A stretch of DNA of 64,000 nucleotides from Polynucleobacter sp. AP-Kolm-20A-A1 (GTDB lineage: Bacteria > Pseudomonadota > Gammaproteobacteria > Burkholderiales > Burkholderiaceae). Under the pieces are notes generated by a model. The model ran no database searches. It worked only from the letters and a program-made list of their open reading frames with translations, and was not told the origin of the DNA. The DNA is taken from NCBI RefSeq assembly GCF_018688315.1, contig NZ_CP061315.1, positions 124,001 to 188,000 of the forward strand, read 5' to 3'. A program made the position numbers and the translations under genes. Shown one piece after another: positions 18,804-27,870 of the stretch; position 1 is the stretch's first letter; each line of letters starts with the position of its first letter.

Positions 18804-19580
18804 ATGAGTTACAAGACAATTTTGACTGAAGTGGAAGGTAAAGTTGCCACCATTACCTTAAACCGCCCTGAAGTACTGAATGCATTAAATGATCAGTTGA
18901 TGGATGAGCTTGGCGCTGCATTGCTGGGTTTTGATGCGGATGACAATATTGGTTGCATCATCGTGACCGGTAGCGAGAAAGCATTTGCTGCGGGCGCTGA
19001 TATTGCATCGATGGCAAAGTATGGATTAAAGGATGTTTATCGCGAAGACTTCATTTCTCGCAACTGGGAAGAAATGAAAAAAGTTCGCAAGCCAGTTATT
19101 GCAGCCGTGTCTGGGTATGCACTAGGCGGCGGTTGTGAATTGGCCATGATGTGCGACACGATCATGGCTGCAGATAATGCGAAGTTTGCCCAACCTGAAG
19201 TGAAGCTGGGAATTATTCCGGGGGCTGGTGGCACGCAACGCTTGCCACGCGCGGTTTCCAAGGCAAAGGCAATGGACTTGGCACTTACAGGTCGGATGAT
19301 GGATGCCGCCGAAGCAGAGCGATCTGGATTAGTGTCCCGCGTATTTCCTCAGGCTGATTTGCTTAAAGAGGTAAAGGCGATTGCCAAGGGGATTGCCGAT
19401 ATGCCTTTGCTCACTGCGATGATGGTGAAGGAAAGCATTAATGCTGCTTATGAAACCACTCTTTCAGAGGGTATGCATTTTGAGCGACGCTTATTCCACA
19501 CTTGCTTTGGAACTAATGATCAAAAAGAAGGCATGGCTGCATTTATGGAAAAACGGCCAGCAAAATTTACGAATTCTTAA
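18804..19580 (+). CDS. Enoyl-CoA hydratase/isomerase family protein
   Basis: A 258-residue crotonase-fold protein with the oxyanion-hole stretch [28 protein letters not shown] (catalytic Glu) and [22 protein letters not shown] (second catalytic Glu). These are the two glutamates that mark a true 2-enoyl-CoA hydratase of fatty-acid beta-oxidation. ATG 18804 is chosen over an upstream in-frame start because of the purine-rich AGAAAGAAAA leader. It follows mltA by 25 bp and faces the convergent amidohydrolase. Confidence 0.93.
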   Translation: MSYKTILTEVEGKVATITLNRPEVLNALNDQLMDELGAALLGFDADDNIGCIIVTGSEKAFAAGADIASMAKYGLKDVYREDFISRNWEEMKKVRKPVIAAVSGYALGGGCELAMMCDTIMAADNAKFAQPEVKLGIIPGAGGTQRLPRAVSKAKAMDLALTGRMMDAAEAERSGLVSRVFPQADLLKEVKAIAKGIADMPLLTAMMVKESINAAYETTLSEGMHFERRLFHTCFGTNDQKEGMAAFMEKRPAKFTNS

Positions 19581-19595
19581 ACTTGAATTCGTAAA
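19566..19595. terminator. Hairpin between convergent enoyl-CoA hydratase and amidohydrolase genes
   Basis: A perfect 11-base inverted repeat (TTTACGAATTC and GAATTCGTAAA) has an eight-base loop that contains the enoyl-CoA hydratase stop codon. On the minus strand the stem is followed by TTTT, so it resembles a terminator for the amidohydrolase gene; on the plus strand there is no immediate T-run. Each arm also contains a GAATTC palindrome. Confidence 0.5.
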
Positions 19596-19608
19596 GCAGT
19601 GAAGCAAA

Positions 19609-20805
19609 TTAGTTTTTTGCTAGGTAGCGTTGAGCTAGTGTGACCCAGTAGCTCACGCCTACCGGAATCAATGCATCATTAAAGTCATAAGATGGATTGT
19701 GTAGGTGACATGGACCCATGCCATGGCCTACTGAGCGATGATCGCCATCACCATTGCCTAAGAATACGTAACAACCAGGCTTTTCTAGCAACATAAAAGC
19801 AAAGTCTTCTGCACCCATGGTTGGGTCAATTGCCGTATTTACATTTTGCTTGCCAACCAATTCACTCATTACTTCACTAGCAAATTCAACTTCGTTGTCA
19901 TGATTAATTAGAGGCGGATAGTTTCTAGCAAAGGAAATCTCCGCCTGGCAATCAAACGCGCTAGCAACATTATGTGAAATCTCTCGCAGACGTCGTTCAA
20001 TCAGATCTAAAACTTCTAGCGTAAAGGTGCGTACGGTGCCCCCAATAAATGCGCTATCAGGAATAACGTTGCTAGTTTCACCCGCATGAAATTGTGTAAC
20101 CGATATGACGGCTGCATCTACTGGGCGCTTGTTGCGAGTGATGATGCCTTGGAGTGCAAGTACAACTTGTGCACCAGTAAAGACTGGATCAGCGCTATTG
20201 TGAGGTAATGCAGCGTGCCCACCTTTGCCTTTAATCGTAATCTCAAAACTATTACTGGAGGCCATCATCGGCCCAGAGGTTACCCCAAAGTGACCTTCAG
20301 ACAGGCCTGGCCAATTGTGCAAGCCAAAGACGGCATCGCATGGGAATTTTTCAAAAAGACCATCTTTGATCATTTCGCGTGCGCCTGCACCACCTTCTTC
20401 TGCTGGCTGGAAAATAAAGATAACAGTGCCCTTGAAATCGCGATGATTCGATAAATATTGGGCTGCTCCTAAGAGCATTGCGGTGTGGCCATCATGGCCG
20501 CAAGCATGCATCTTGCCCGCATTGCGGGACGCATGTGCAAAGTTGTTGTGTTCTTGTAGGGGGAGCGCATCCATATCGGCGCGCAGGCCAATCATTTTTC
20601 CCGGACCCAAATCACCATCAAGGCGACCTACCACTCCAGTCTTACCCATGCCACGGAATACAGTAATACCCCAGCTCGAAAGTGCCTCAGCAACTAAATC
20701 AGACGTACGGTTTTCTTCGAAACGCAATTCAGGATGAGCATGAATATTGCGTCGAATTTCTTGAATGGCTTCTGCAGAAGCAATGATTTCAGAAGGTAAA
20801 TGCAT
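19609..20805 (-). CDS. M20 family amidohydrolase (HipO/IAA-amino acid hydrolase type)
   Basis: A 398-residue metal-dependent amidohydrolase. Metal ligands appear in MHACGHDGHTAMLLG and the PAEEGGAGAREMIKDG block, plus the late PTMGAEDFAFML and the His of GPCHLHNPSYDFND. The dimerisation domain (about 185-300) includes GKGGHAALPH. This subgroup cleaves N-acyl amino acids such as hippurate; the exact substrate cannot be told from the sequence. Monocistronic as far as visible. Confidence 0.92.
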   Translation of the reverse strand: MHLPSEIIASAEAIQEIRRNIHAHPELRFEENRTSDLVAEALSSWGITVFRGMGKTGVVGRLDGDLGPGKMIGLRADMDALPLQEHNNFAHASRNAGKMHACGHDGHTAMLLGAAQYLSNHRDFKGTVIFIFQPAEEGGAGAREMIKDGLFEKFPCDAVFGLHNWPGLSEGHFGVTSGPMMASSNSFEITIKGKGGHAALPHNSADPVFTGAQVVLALQGIITRNKRPVDAAVISVTQFHAGETSNVIPDSAFIGGTVRTFTLEVLDLIERRLREISHNVASAFDCQAEISFARNYPPLINHDNEVEFASEVMSELVGKQNVNTAIDPTMGAEDFAFMLLEKPGCYVFLGNGDGDHRSVGHGMGPCHLHNPSYDFNDALIPVGVSYWVTLAQRYLAKN

Positions 20806-20884
20806 CCCTTCATCTTATCCGAAAGTCTTTTGATATGCACCTTTGGGGTTAATTAGTGCAAACCAATCCAATTAATAAGGCAAT

Positions 20885-21604
20885 TTAATTTTTTGGTAGT
20901 TGTATGTGCTGTGCAGCAAATTCAAGAGCCTCAATCGAGTAAGGGCTATCAATAGATTTTTGAAATTGTTTTGGTAACGCAGGTATTAAGCCCAAAAAAG
21001 GCGCTTTGATTCTCGTCTTTAAAGTCTCAATATTTTCTTGAAGTAGTGGCATTTCACTTGCGAGAGTATTGGCAACCCAGCCGGCAATATTGAGCTTTCT
21101 GGCTACCATTGCTTCATAAGTCAGTAAGGCGTGATTTAGGCAGCCCAACTTCATTCCCACTACTAAGATGATCGGAAGGTTCATCTCTTTTGCAACATCA
21201 GCCAAGTCCTGAGTCTTATTGAGTGGAATTAAAAATCCTCCAGCTCCTTCTGCCACTACAACATCGCTTTGGCTCTGCACTTTGGCGAGTGCTTGCATGA
21301 TGCGGTTTATCTCTAGCTCTTGACCTATGCTGGCAGCCACTAAATGCGGTGCGGCAGGCATATCGAGAACGTAAGGACACAAATCTAATTGGCCTGGATT
21401 GAGATTGGAGGCAATGCGTAAAGTTTCCAAATCTTCGTTTAAAACTGCGCCTTTGATATCTTGATAAGTACCAGCAACTACTGGTTTGAAGCCAATAGCT
21501 TTTTTCCCTTGTGCACGCATTTTTAGAATGAGGGCGCCACTTACCAAAGTTTTACCAACTTCGGTATCAGTTCCAGTAATAAAAAATCCAGTGGGAAAAC
21601 TCAT
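20885..21604 (-). CDS. bioD: Dethiobiotin synthetase
   Basis: A 239-residue P-loop ligase with ITGTDTEVGKTLVSGAL (Walker A GxxxxGKT, about 9-17), AEGAGGFLIPLN and the LPIILVVGMKLGCLNHALLT block. It closes the ureido ring of biotin using CO2 and ATP. The start overlaps bioF by 4 bp, and it is the last gene of the leftward bioA-bioF-bioD operon. Confidence 0.97.
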   Translation of the reverse strand: MSFPTGFFITGTDTEVGKTLVSGALILKMRAQGKKAIGFKPVVAGTYQDIKGAVLNEDLETLRIASNLNPGQLDLCPYVLDMPAAPHLVAASIGQELEINRIMQALAKVQSQSDVVVAEGAGGFLIPLNKTQDLADVAKEMNLPIILVVGMKLGCLNHALLTYEAMVARKLNIAGWVANTLASEMPLLQENIETLKTRIKAPFLGLIPALPKQFQKSIDSPYSIEALEFAAQHIQLPKN

Positions 21605-22833
21605 GATGATTTGCTAATCACTTTCTGCTCGATTTCTTTTAGGGTGCTTATCAATTCACGTAAATCTTCAGTGCTATGGTTTGCCGAAAAGGTAATGCGC
21701 AAGCGAGAGCTGCCAAGAGGTACGGTGGGCGGTCGAATCGCTGGGATCCAGTAACCCGCTTCATCCAATAACTTTGCCGCCATCAGTGCGCTGGCATTAT
21801 TGCCTAGGATGATTGGTTGAATAGGTGTGCAAGAGGGAACTTTTACCCAGTTTGCAAAGTGCATTTCTTCCTGCCAAATGCGAATGAGTTGGTTTAAATG
21901 CTTACGACGTTTTGAGCCTGCTTCACTCTCAATGAGATCTAGGCTTTTGAGTAATGTGTGGGCGATAGCAGGTGGAGTTGCGGTACTGTAAATGTATGGT
22001 CGCCCTTTTTGAACAAGCCATTCAATGAAAGAGTCTTGTGCGCAAATAAAGGCGCCACTCACGCCCGCAGCCTTGCCTAGGGTGCCAATATAAATGATGC
22101 GATCAGAGAAGAGCTTTTCTTGCTCTAAAATTCCATGACCATTTTCACCAAGCACGCCAAATCCATGAGCATCATCGACTAATAACAGTGCATCATGTTG
22201 CTCAGTAATTTTTAGTAGCTCTTTCACTGGAGCTAGATCACCATCCATACTAAAGACGCCATCAGTCACAATGATTTTGAGTGGTTTTTTATCAGCTTTC
22301 AGTGGCTCAACTAATTCACTGGGGCATGCGTGATCAAAAAGCGTGACTGCAGTATTTGTTTGGGCGCTAGCTAAGCGGACGCCATCAATGAGTGAAGCGT
22401 GATTGAGTTTGGCTGAATAGAGGCTAACCTCGCCCCGACCCGCCAGTTTTGCGAAGCCAGTAATTGCGGCCAGGTTTGCCATATAGCCAGTGCTAAAAAA
22501 TAGCGCGCGAGCTTGCGGGATGTGTGTTGCTTGAAATGAAGCCAGTCGCTTTTCTAGCAATTCATGAGCAATGCTATGTCCGCTAATTAAATGAGAGGCT
22601 CCGCTGCCAACACCATACAGCTTTGCCCCTTCGGCTAATGCGCTAGCTAAATCTGGGTGATTAGCGAGTCCGAGATAGTCATTGCTACAAAATGCCTTGA
22701 GCTTTCTTCCCGCAACCTGAGTCTGGGTATCGCAAGGCGTCTCTGTAACGCGTAATGTGCGCTTCAGGAGTTGCAGATCTAGATCTGCAATTTGCTCTTG
22801 CGCCATGGTGAGGGCATTAAATCGATTCGTCAT
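21601..22833 (-). CDS. bioF: 8-amino-7-oxononanoate synthase
   Basis: A 410-residue PLP enzyme of the alpha-oxoamine synthase family, condensing pimeloyl-ACP/CoA with alanine. Key segments are FCSNDYLGLANHPDL, GSGASHLISGHS, VDDAHGFGVLGENGHG, and the PLP lysine in IGTLGKAAGVSGAFI. It overlaps bioA and bioD by 4 bp each, indicating translational coupling. Length is slightly longer than E. coli BioF because of the N-terminal 20 or so residues. Confidence 0.97.
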   Translation of the reverse strand: MTNRFNALTMAQEQIADLDLQLLKRTLRVTETPCDTQTQVAGRKLKAFCSNDYLGLANHPDLASALAEGAKLYGVGSGASHLISGHSIAHELLEKRLASFQATHIPQARALFFSTGYMANLAAITGFAKLAGRGEVSLYSAKLNHASLIDGVRLASAQTNTAVTLFDHACPSELVEPLKADKKPLKIIVTDGVFSMDGDLAPVKELLKITEQHDALLLVDDAHGFGVLGENGHGILEQEKLFSDRIIYIGTLGKAAGVSGAFICAQDSFIEWLVQKGRPYIYSTATPPAIAHTLLKSLDLIESEAGSKRRKHLNQLIRIWQEEMHFANWVKVPSCTPIQPIILGNNASALMAAKLLDEAGYWIPAIRPPTVPLGSSRLRITFSANHSTEDLRELISTLKEIEQKVISKSS

Positions 22834-24176
22834 ATCAAGGTCTTATCGAGTGCGTTCTTGATAGAGCTACCCATTTGCATTGCTTCTTCGGTGGTCAAAA
22901 TATACGGCGGCATTACATAAACAGTATTACCTATTGGTCTGATTAGTGCGCCATTTTCAAGTCCGTTTGAAAACATTTCTCGTGCGAAGATGCCTGGATT
23001 CTTGATGCACTCATTCTTGATATCGAATGCCAAAATCATTCCCTGTTGTCGCCAATGAGCAATGCGAGAGTCTGATTTTGCCCATGAGAAAGCATTGGCC
23101 AAATCCTGGGAGAGCATCTTATTTTTCTCTAAGACGTTCTCGGATTCAAAAATTTCAAGACAGGCTAAGGCAGCTGCACAAGCCAACGGATTGCCGGTGT
23201 AAGAATGCGAATGTAAAAACCCATGACGAGTTTGATCGCTATAAAAAGCACGATAAATTTTTTCTGTCGTCATGCAAAGAGAAAGAGGGAGGTAGCCGCC
23301 ACTGATACCTTTGGATAGAGTGAGGAAGTCAGGCCAAATTCCAGCATGCTCACAAGCAAAGAATTTACCGCTACGTCCACACCCTACGGCGATTTCATCG
23401 GCGATGAGATGCACTTCGTAACGATCACATAGCGCGCGAACTTGGCGTAAATATTCCGGTGAATACATTGCCATTTGTCCGGCGCATTGAACTAGCGGCT
23501 CAACGATGATGGCGGCAATGTGCTGATGCTCTTTTTCAAGTAGCCGTTGTAATTTATCTGCTGCTTGCCGTGCAACATCCTCGGCACTTTCTCCAGGTTT
23601 TGCTTTACGCGCATCTGGAGAGTCAACCGTATAAACATCTTGCAAAAGAGAGCCATAGGCCTCTCGAAAAATGGCAACATCAGTTACCGCTAATGCACCA
23701 AGTGTTTCCCCGTGGTAACCATTTTCTAAGCAAATAAATTTTTTCTTTTGCGCTTTACCATTGAGTTGCCAAAAGTGGTGACTCATCTTTAGTGCAATTT
23801 CAACTGCAGATGCGCCATCAGATGCATAGAAGACATGGCCTAAATTACCATTAGTGAGTGCGGTGAGTTTTTCTGAAAGTTCAACAACAGGAGCGTGAGT
23901 AAATCCTGCAAGCATCACATGCTCAATTTTTTCTAGCTGCTCTGTGATCGCTTTATTGATGCGCGGATTTGAGTGCCCAAATAGATTTGTCCACCAGGAG
24001 CTAATGCAATCTAGCAGTGCATTTCCCTGCTCGTCATAAAGCCATGCACCCTTACCTTTGGCAATCGCAATCAAAGGAAAAGACTCGTGCTGCTTCATTT
24101 GCGTGCAGGGGTGCCAAACGGCTGCCAGGCTGCGATCTACTAACGAAACTGGATTTGGATCGGAAATAACCTTCAT
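22830..24176 (-). CDS. bioA: Adenosylmethionine-8-amino-7-oxononanoate aminotransferase
   Basis: A 448-residue class III PLP aminotransferase with WHPCTQMKQHE (family N-terminal signature), SSWWTNLFGHSNPRI, VFYASDGASAVEIALKM, LIADEIAVGCGRSGKFFACE and the PLP lysine in LTLSKGISGGYLPLS. It transfers the amino group of SAM to KAPA. First gene of the leftward operon; its start is 89 bp from the divergent bioB. I see no BirA-type or BioR-type operator in that gap. Confidence 0.97.
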   Translation of the reverse strand: MKVISDPNPVSLVDRSLAAVWHPCTQMKQHESFPLIAIAKGKGAWLYDEQGNALLDCISSWWTNLFGHSNPRINKAITEQLEKIEHVMLAGFTHAPVVELSEKLTALTNGNLGHVFYASDGASAVEIALKMSHHFWQLNGKAQKKKFICLENGYHGETLGALAVTDVAIFREAYGSLLQDVYTVDSPDARKAKPGESAEDVARQAADKLQRLLEKEHQHIAAIIVEPLVQCAGQMAMYSPEYLRQVRALCDRYEVHLIADEIAVGCGRSGKFFACEHAGIWPDFLTLSKGISGGYLPLSLCMTTEKIYRAFYSDQTRHGFLHSHSYTGNPLACAAALACLEIFESENVLEKNKMLSQDLANAFSWAKSDSRIAHWRQQGMILAFDIKNECIKNPGIFAREMFSNGLENGALIRPIGNTVYVMPPYILTTEEAMQMGSSIKNALDKTLI

Positions 24177-24265
24177 GTTTGATATTTGACCACTAGTTTT
24201 TCCAAACTTAGGCTTGTATCTGTTATGTTTATGGCTTGAATTGACCTATTTTCTGGAATTTACCC

Positions 24266-25303
24266 ATGCTGGACACCCAAAGCGCTGAAAAACCCCTTAC
24301 CCAATTTAAAACTAAGGCTGATTTGCATCAGGGCGCGAACGCATCTGCAGAGTGGTCAGTAGCCCAAATTGAAGCCCTTTTTGCGCTGCCATTTAACGAA
24401 TTAATGCTTAAAGCCCAAGAAACCCATAAGGCTTATTTTCCTGAGGGTGATGTGGAATTAGCTACGCTTTTATCCATTAAGACTGGCGGGTGCCCAGAGG
24501 ATTGTGGTTATTGCCCTCAAGCAGCCCGTTACGACACTGATGTCAAGGCCGAGAAGTTGATGGGCCTCGAAGAAGTCCTTGAGGCTGCTAAAGCCGCTAA
24601 AGCGGCTGGCTCAAACCGTTTCTGTATGGGTGCTGCATGGCGTGAGCCTAAGGACCGTGATATCGAAAAAGTGACCGCCATGATTAAGGGCGTCAAAGCT
24701 TTGGGCCTTGAAACATGTGCAACTCTGGGAATGCTAGAGGCCGATCAGGCCCAAGCTTTACAGGAGGCGGGGCTCGATTTCTATAACCACAACCTAGACA
24801 CCAGTGAAGATTTTTATCGCTCAGTGATCTCCACCCGCGGCTATCAGGATCGACTCGATACCATTTCAAATGTGCGCGCAGCTGGAATGTCTGTATGTTG
24901 TGGCGGCATCGTTGGCATGGGTGAGTCTCGCGAGCAGCGTGCGGCATTCTTAGCGCGTCTAGCCAACTTGAGCCCTTACCCTGAGTCAGTGCCTATCAAT
25001 CACTTGGTGCCAGTTGCAGGCACGCCTTTGGCTGAACAAAAGCCATTAGACCCTCTGGAATTTGTCAGAACCATTGCAGTAGCCCGTATTACGATGCCTA
25101 AGGCACGAGTGCGCTTATCTGCAGGCCGCCAAGAGCTAGGAAGAGCTGTTCAAGCCATGTGCTTCATGGCAGGCGCCAATTCAATTTTCTATGGTGAGCA
25201 ACTACTCACTACCGGGAATCCGGAGGCAGAACAAGACCGTGAACTCCTTGCAGAGCTTGGTTTAAAGACAAAACAGAGCTGCAAGGCTGAAGTTTTAGTC
25301 TAA
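24266..25303 (+). CDS. bioB: Biotin synthase
   Basis: A 345-residue radical SAM enzyme that inserts sulfur into dethiobiotin. The [4Fe-4S] motif is CPEDCGYC (CxxxCxxC, about residues 76-83), and the second-cluster residues lie in [17 protein letters not shown] and [13 protein letters not shown]. The conserved arginine near the auxiliary cluster is within [10 protein letters not shown]. Divergent from bioAFD, so the whole late biotin pathway (A, F, D, B) is here; bioC and bioH are not in the window. Confidence 0.98.
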   Translation: MLDTQSAEKPLTQFKTKADLHQGANASAEWSVAQIEALFALPFNELMLKAQETHKAYFPEGDVELATLLSIKTGGCPEDCGYCPQAARYDTDVKAEKLMGLEEVLEAAKAAKAAGSNRFCMGAAWREPKDRDIEKVTAMIKGVKALGLETCATLGMLEADQAQALQEAGLDFYNHNLDTSEDFYRSVISTRGYQDRLDTISNVRAAGMSVCCGGIVGMGESREQRAAFLARLANLSPYPESVPINHLVPVAGTPLAEQKPLDPLEFVRTIAVARITMPKARVRLSAGRQELGRAVQAMCFMAGANSIFYGEQLLTTGNPEAEQDRELLAELGLKTKQSCKAEVLV

Positions 25304-25314
25304 TTTCTGCCTTT

Positions 25315-25944
25315 ATGAGTCCGATCGACCGCGCCATTATTGAGTTTGATACGGCCTTGCGCTCGATTGTTGGAGGGGCAAATGCAGGTCGCCCAACCCC
25401 CGGGTCTGAGGTTGGGGCAAATAATGATCTTGATGCTGCGCAGCGACAGCATGCTGCCGGATTAATGCGCGTCAATCATGTGGGTGAGGTTTGCGCCCAG
25501 GCGCTTTATCAATCACAGAAATTGGTAGCACGAAATTCACAAATTCAGGAGATGCTCGATCACTCCGCTCAAGAAGAAATGGATCACTTAGCTTGGTGTG
25601 AAACTCGTCTTCAAGAATTGGGTTCGCATACAAGTTATCTCAATCCACTTTGGTATGCCGGATCCTTTGCGATCGGCTTGGCAGCTGGCTTAGCGGGTGA
25701 TAAGTGGAGCTTAGGATTTGTTGTTGAAACAGAAAAGCAAGTTGAGAATCACTTAGAAAGTCATCTCGAAAAATTACCAAAAGAAGATCAACGTTCTCGT
25801 GCAATAGTTGATCAAATGCGCATTGATGAAATTGAACATGGACAAGCAGCAAAAGATGCTGGCGGAGTAGTTTTACCCGAGCCAATTCAGAAAATAATGC
25901 AGGCGATGTCAAAGGTAATGACTACGACGGCTTACAAAATTTAA
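25315..25944 (+). CDS. coq7: Coq7-type 2-polyprenyl-3-methyl-6-methoxybenzoquinol hydroxylase
   Basis: A 209-residue di-iron carboxylate protein with two four-helix half repeats: the first has [16 protein letters not shown] and [10 protein letters not shown] (ExxH), the second [15 protein letters not shown] and [10 protein letters not shown] (ExxH). That is the Coq7 iron-ligand pattern, for the penultimate hydroxylation of ubiquinone. It starts 11 bp after bioB and may be co-transcribed with it. A roughly 268-bp AT-rich gap follows before mraZ; I see no clear terminator there. Confidence 0.95.
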   Translation: MSPIDRAIIEFDTALRSIVGGANAGRPTPGSEVGANNDLDAAQRQHAAGLMRVNHVGEVCAQALYQSQKLVARNSQIQEMLDHSAQEEMDHLAWCETRLQELGSHTSYLNPLWYAGSFAIGLAAGLAGDKWSLGFVVETEKQVENHLESHLEKLPKEDQRSRAIVDQMRIDEIEHGQAAKDAGGVVLPEPIQKIMQAMSKVMTTTAYKI

Positions 25945-25972
25945 AAGTCGATTAATTTAAATATATTTTTAT

Positions 25973-26001
25973 TTAACTACTGTTTTTAAATACAGTATAT
26001 T
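25973..26001 (+). promoter_or_regulatory. Candidate promoter containing the LexA-type box
   Basis: TTAACT (25973-25978, 4 of 6 with TTGACA) and TATATT (25996-26001, 5 of 6 with TATAAT) lie 17 bp apart. The spacer is almost wholly filled by the palindrome at 25978-25997. Transcription from here would run about 205 nt before mraZ. The surroundings are very AT-rich, so promoter-like matches are easy to find; treat as a candidate. Confidence 0.4.
25978..25997. promoter_or_regulatory. Candidate LexA (SOS) box upstream of mraZ
   Basis: TACTGT, eight AT bases, ACAGTA: a perfect six-base inverted repeat that fits the CTGT-N8-ACAG SOS operator, including the flanking TA. It lies in the gap 25945-26212, overlaps the -35 and -10 of a promoter-like sequence, and the nearest downstream gene is mraZ, head of the dcw operon. 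No other ORF is found in this gap on either strand. Confidence 0.55.
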
Positions 26002-26156
26002 TAGGTATTAATTGGCCTAATAGCTAAGACCTATTCTTAAGTGTATTTTCCAAGCCATTGTTTTAAGTAGCTATTTTATTCCCACCATTTTGTGAACAGA
26101 CGACGCTAAGTGTTTGTAAACATTAGAGAAATTCCTAAAAAAACTCCCAAAAACAC

Positions 26157-26183
26157 TTGACCCTCTTAGTGCGATCCTCTAAA
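26157..26183 (+). promoter_or_regulatory. Candidate mraZ-proximal promoter
   Basis: TTGACC (26157-26162, 5 of 6) and TCTAAA (26178-26183, 4 of 6) are separated by 15 bp, which is shorter than ideal. The three MraZ-type repeats begin immediately after the -10, the usual position of the MraZ operator. Regulation by MraZ would follow naturally from this layout. Confidence 0.45.
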
Positions 26184-26209
26184 GTGGGAGGAAGTGTGAA
26201 AAAGTGGGG
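26184..26209 (+). promoter_or_regulatory. MraZ operator: three direct repeats
   Basis: GTGGGA (26184), GTGTGA (26194) and GTGGGG (26204) recur every 10 bp just before the mraZ ATG at 26213. This is the arrangement of the known MraZ box (repeated TGGGN with short spacers). The middle copy deviates by one base. The third copy doubles as the Shine-Dalgarno region, so MraZ binding and ribosome access are overlaid. Confidence 0.8.
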
Positions 26210-26212
26210 TAA

Positions 26213-26644
26213 ATGGTGTTTCAAGGTGCGTCAGCTCTCAATTTGGATGCAAAAGGCCGCATGTCTGTGCCGGCAAAGCATCGTGACGCCTTGTTGGTGC
26301 AGGGCGAGGGCCGAATCACGCTTACCAAACACCCGGATGGCTGCCTACTTCTCTTTCCACGCCCAGAGTGGGAAACCTTCAGGGCAAGAGTTGCTCAGCT
26401 CCCAATGGATGCACATTGGTGGCGCAGAATTTTTCTTGGTAATGCAGCCGAAATAGATTTAGATAGCGCGGGTCGTGTTTTGGTGAGCCCAGAATTGCGT
26501 GCAGCCGCAGGCATTGAAAAAGAAGTGATTCTGCTTGGCATGGGAAGTCACTTGGAGTTGTGGGATGCAGCAACATACGCTGCAAAAGAACAGGCTGCGA
26601 TTGCGCAAGGCATGCCTGAAGCACTCAAGCAATTTAATTTTTGA
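26213..26644 (+). CDS. mraZ: Transcriptional regulator MraZ
   Basis: A 143-residue protein with the duplicated SpoVT/AbrB-like MraZ fold: first half [21 protein letters not shown], second half [19 protein letters not shown]. The DxxGR pairs are the MraZ hallmark. MraZ represses the dcw operon from its own promoter. It is preceded by the repeat operator and followed after 12 bp by rsmH, so it is the first gene of the division and cell-wall operon. Confidence 0.97.
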   Translation: MVFQGASALNLDAKGRMSVPAKHRDALLVQGEGRITLTKHPDGCLLLFPRPEWETFRARVAQLPMDAHWWRRIFLGNAAEIDLDSAGRVLVSPELRAAAGIEKEVILLGMGSHLELWDAATYAAKEQAAIAQGMPEALKQFNF

Positions 26645-26656
26645 TGACAGGGTGCC

Positions 26657-27607
26657 ATGAACATAACTCATCGCCCAGTGTTACTGGCCGAGGCGGTGAC
26701 GGCGCTAGTCAGCAGCCCGCTCATTCAAAATCAAAACACAACAAACAACGTTTTAGTAGTCGATGGAACTTTTGGGCGCGGTGGTCATACCCAAGCTTTA
26801 CTCAAAGAGTTGAGCAGCAATGCGCGCATGATTTCATTCGACAAAGATTTGGATGCAATAGCAGTAGCAAAGCAAATCAACGACCCGCGTTTAACGATAG
26901 TGCACGACAGTTTTGCGCATATGGATCAGTACGCACAAGCGCAATCAGTCGATGGAATTTTGTTGGACTTAGGGATCAGCTCTCCGCAGGTCGACGAGGC
27001 GCATCGCGGGTTTTCATTTCGACGCGACGGTCCGCTCGATATGCGAATGAATACCGACCAAGGTTTAACGGCAGCACAGTGGTTAGAGCAGGCGCCGCAG
27101 GAGGAAATCACGCACGTGATTAAGACTTACGGAGAAGAACGCTTTGCATTTCAAATCGCTAAAGCCATTGTGGCTAAGCGAGAAGAGGGCTTGTCGCCAA
27201 AAACTACATCTGAATTGGCGAGCCTGGTGGCTAGTGTTGTGCGCACTCGCGAAGCTGGCCAAGATCCTGCCACAAGAACGTTTCAAGCGTTACGCATCTT
27301 TATCAATCGCGAGTTGGAAGATTTAGAGTTGGGTTTGAAAGCTGCATTGAATTTATTGAAGCCTGGCGCAAGACTTGCAGTCATTAGCTTTCACTCTCTC
27401 GAGGATCGTATCGTTAAGCAGTTCTTACAGGCGCATGCAAAAGTAGAAGTGCCACGTGGATTGCCTGTGCGCGAAAAAGATTTGCCTAAAAGCGCTTTAG
27501 AAATCATTTCACGTATAAAACCAAGCGAAGCCGAAATTCTTGAGAATCCCCGTGCTCGTTCAGCGATTATGCGTGTTGCTGAAAAGCGTATTGAGGTGCC
27601 AGCATGA
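26657..27607 (+). CDS. rsmH: 16S rRNA (cytosine-1402-N4)-methyltransferase RsmH
   Basis: A 316-residue SAM methyltransferase (old name MraW). Family blocks are [25 protein letters not shown] (SAM loop), [42 protein letters not shown] and the [17 protein letters not shown] block. It methylates C1402 in the ribosomal P site. Second gene of the dcw operon, overlapping ftsL by 4 bp. Confidence 0.98.
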   Translation: MNITHRPVLLAEAVTALVSSPLIQNQNTTNNVLVVDGTFGRGGHTQALLKELSSNARMISFDKDLDAIAVAKQINDPRLTIVHDSFAHMDQYAQAQSVDGILLDLGISSPQVDEAHRGFSFRRDGPLDMRMNTDQGLTAAQWLEQAPQEEITHVIKTYGEERFAFQIAKAIVAKREEGLSPKTTSELASLVASVVRTREAGQDPATRTFQALRIFINRELEDLELGLKAALNLLKPGARLAVISFHSLEDRIVKQFLQAHAKVEVPRGLPVREKDLPKSALEIISRIKPSEAEILENPRARSAIMRVAEKRIEVPA

Positions 27608-27870
27608 ATCGCGCAACCTTAACTTTGCTTGCTCTCTTGCTAATTTGCGCACTTTCACTGGTAGCTGCACAGCAACGTGCCCGTAAATTATTCATTCTCC
27701 AAGAGCGCGCGCAAATTGAAGAGCGTAAATTAAATCAAGAGTGGTTGCGTCTTGAGTATGAGCAGCGCAACCTATCTAAATCTGCCCGCATTCGTGATGT
27801 GGCACGCAATCAACTACGTATGTCCCCGATTTCTCCCGAGCGTACTTTGTATTTGAGGGAGGCTAAATGA
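27604..27870 (+). CDS. ftsL: Cell division protein FtsL
   Basis: An 88-residue bitopic protein: a short N-terminus, one membrane helix (about 6-23, ending AQQRARKLF) and a periplasmic heptad-like coiled coil (about 25-70). FtsL joins FtsB and FtsQ in the division complex. Identity rests on small size, topology and position between rsmH and ftsI, as FtsL sequence is poorly conserved. It overlaps both neighbours by 4 bp. Confidence 0.9.
   Translation: MNRATLTLLALLLICALSLVAAQQRARKLFILQERAQIEERKLNQEWLRLEYEQRNLSKSARIRDVARNQLRMSPISPERTLYLREAK

Noticed and set aside
24177..24265. Search for BirA or BioR operator between bioA and bioB.
   Set aside because: No palindrome resembling either is visible in the 89-bp gap.
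26111..26122. TGTTTGTAAACA short palindrome upstream of mraZ.
   Set aside because: Five-base arms only, in an AT-rich gap; no known operator match and not related to the DnaA box TTATCCACA.
26641..27123. A 160-codon frame inside rsmH.
   Set aside because: Shadow of rsmH, which has all family motifs in its own frame.
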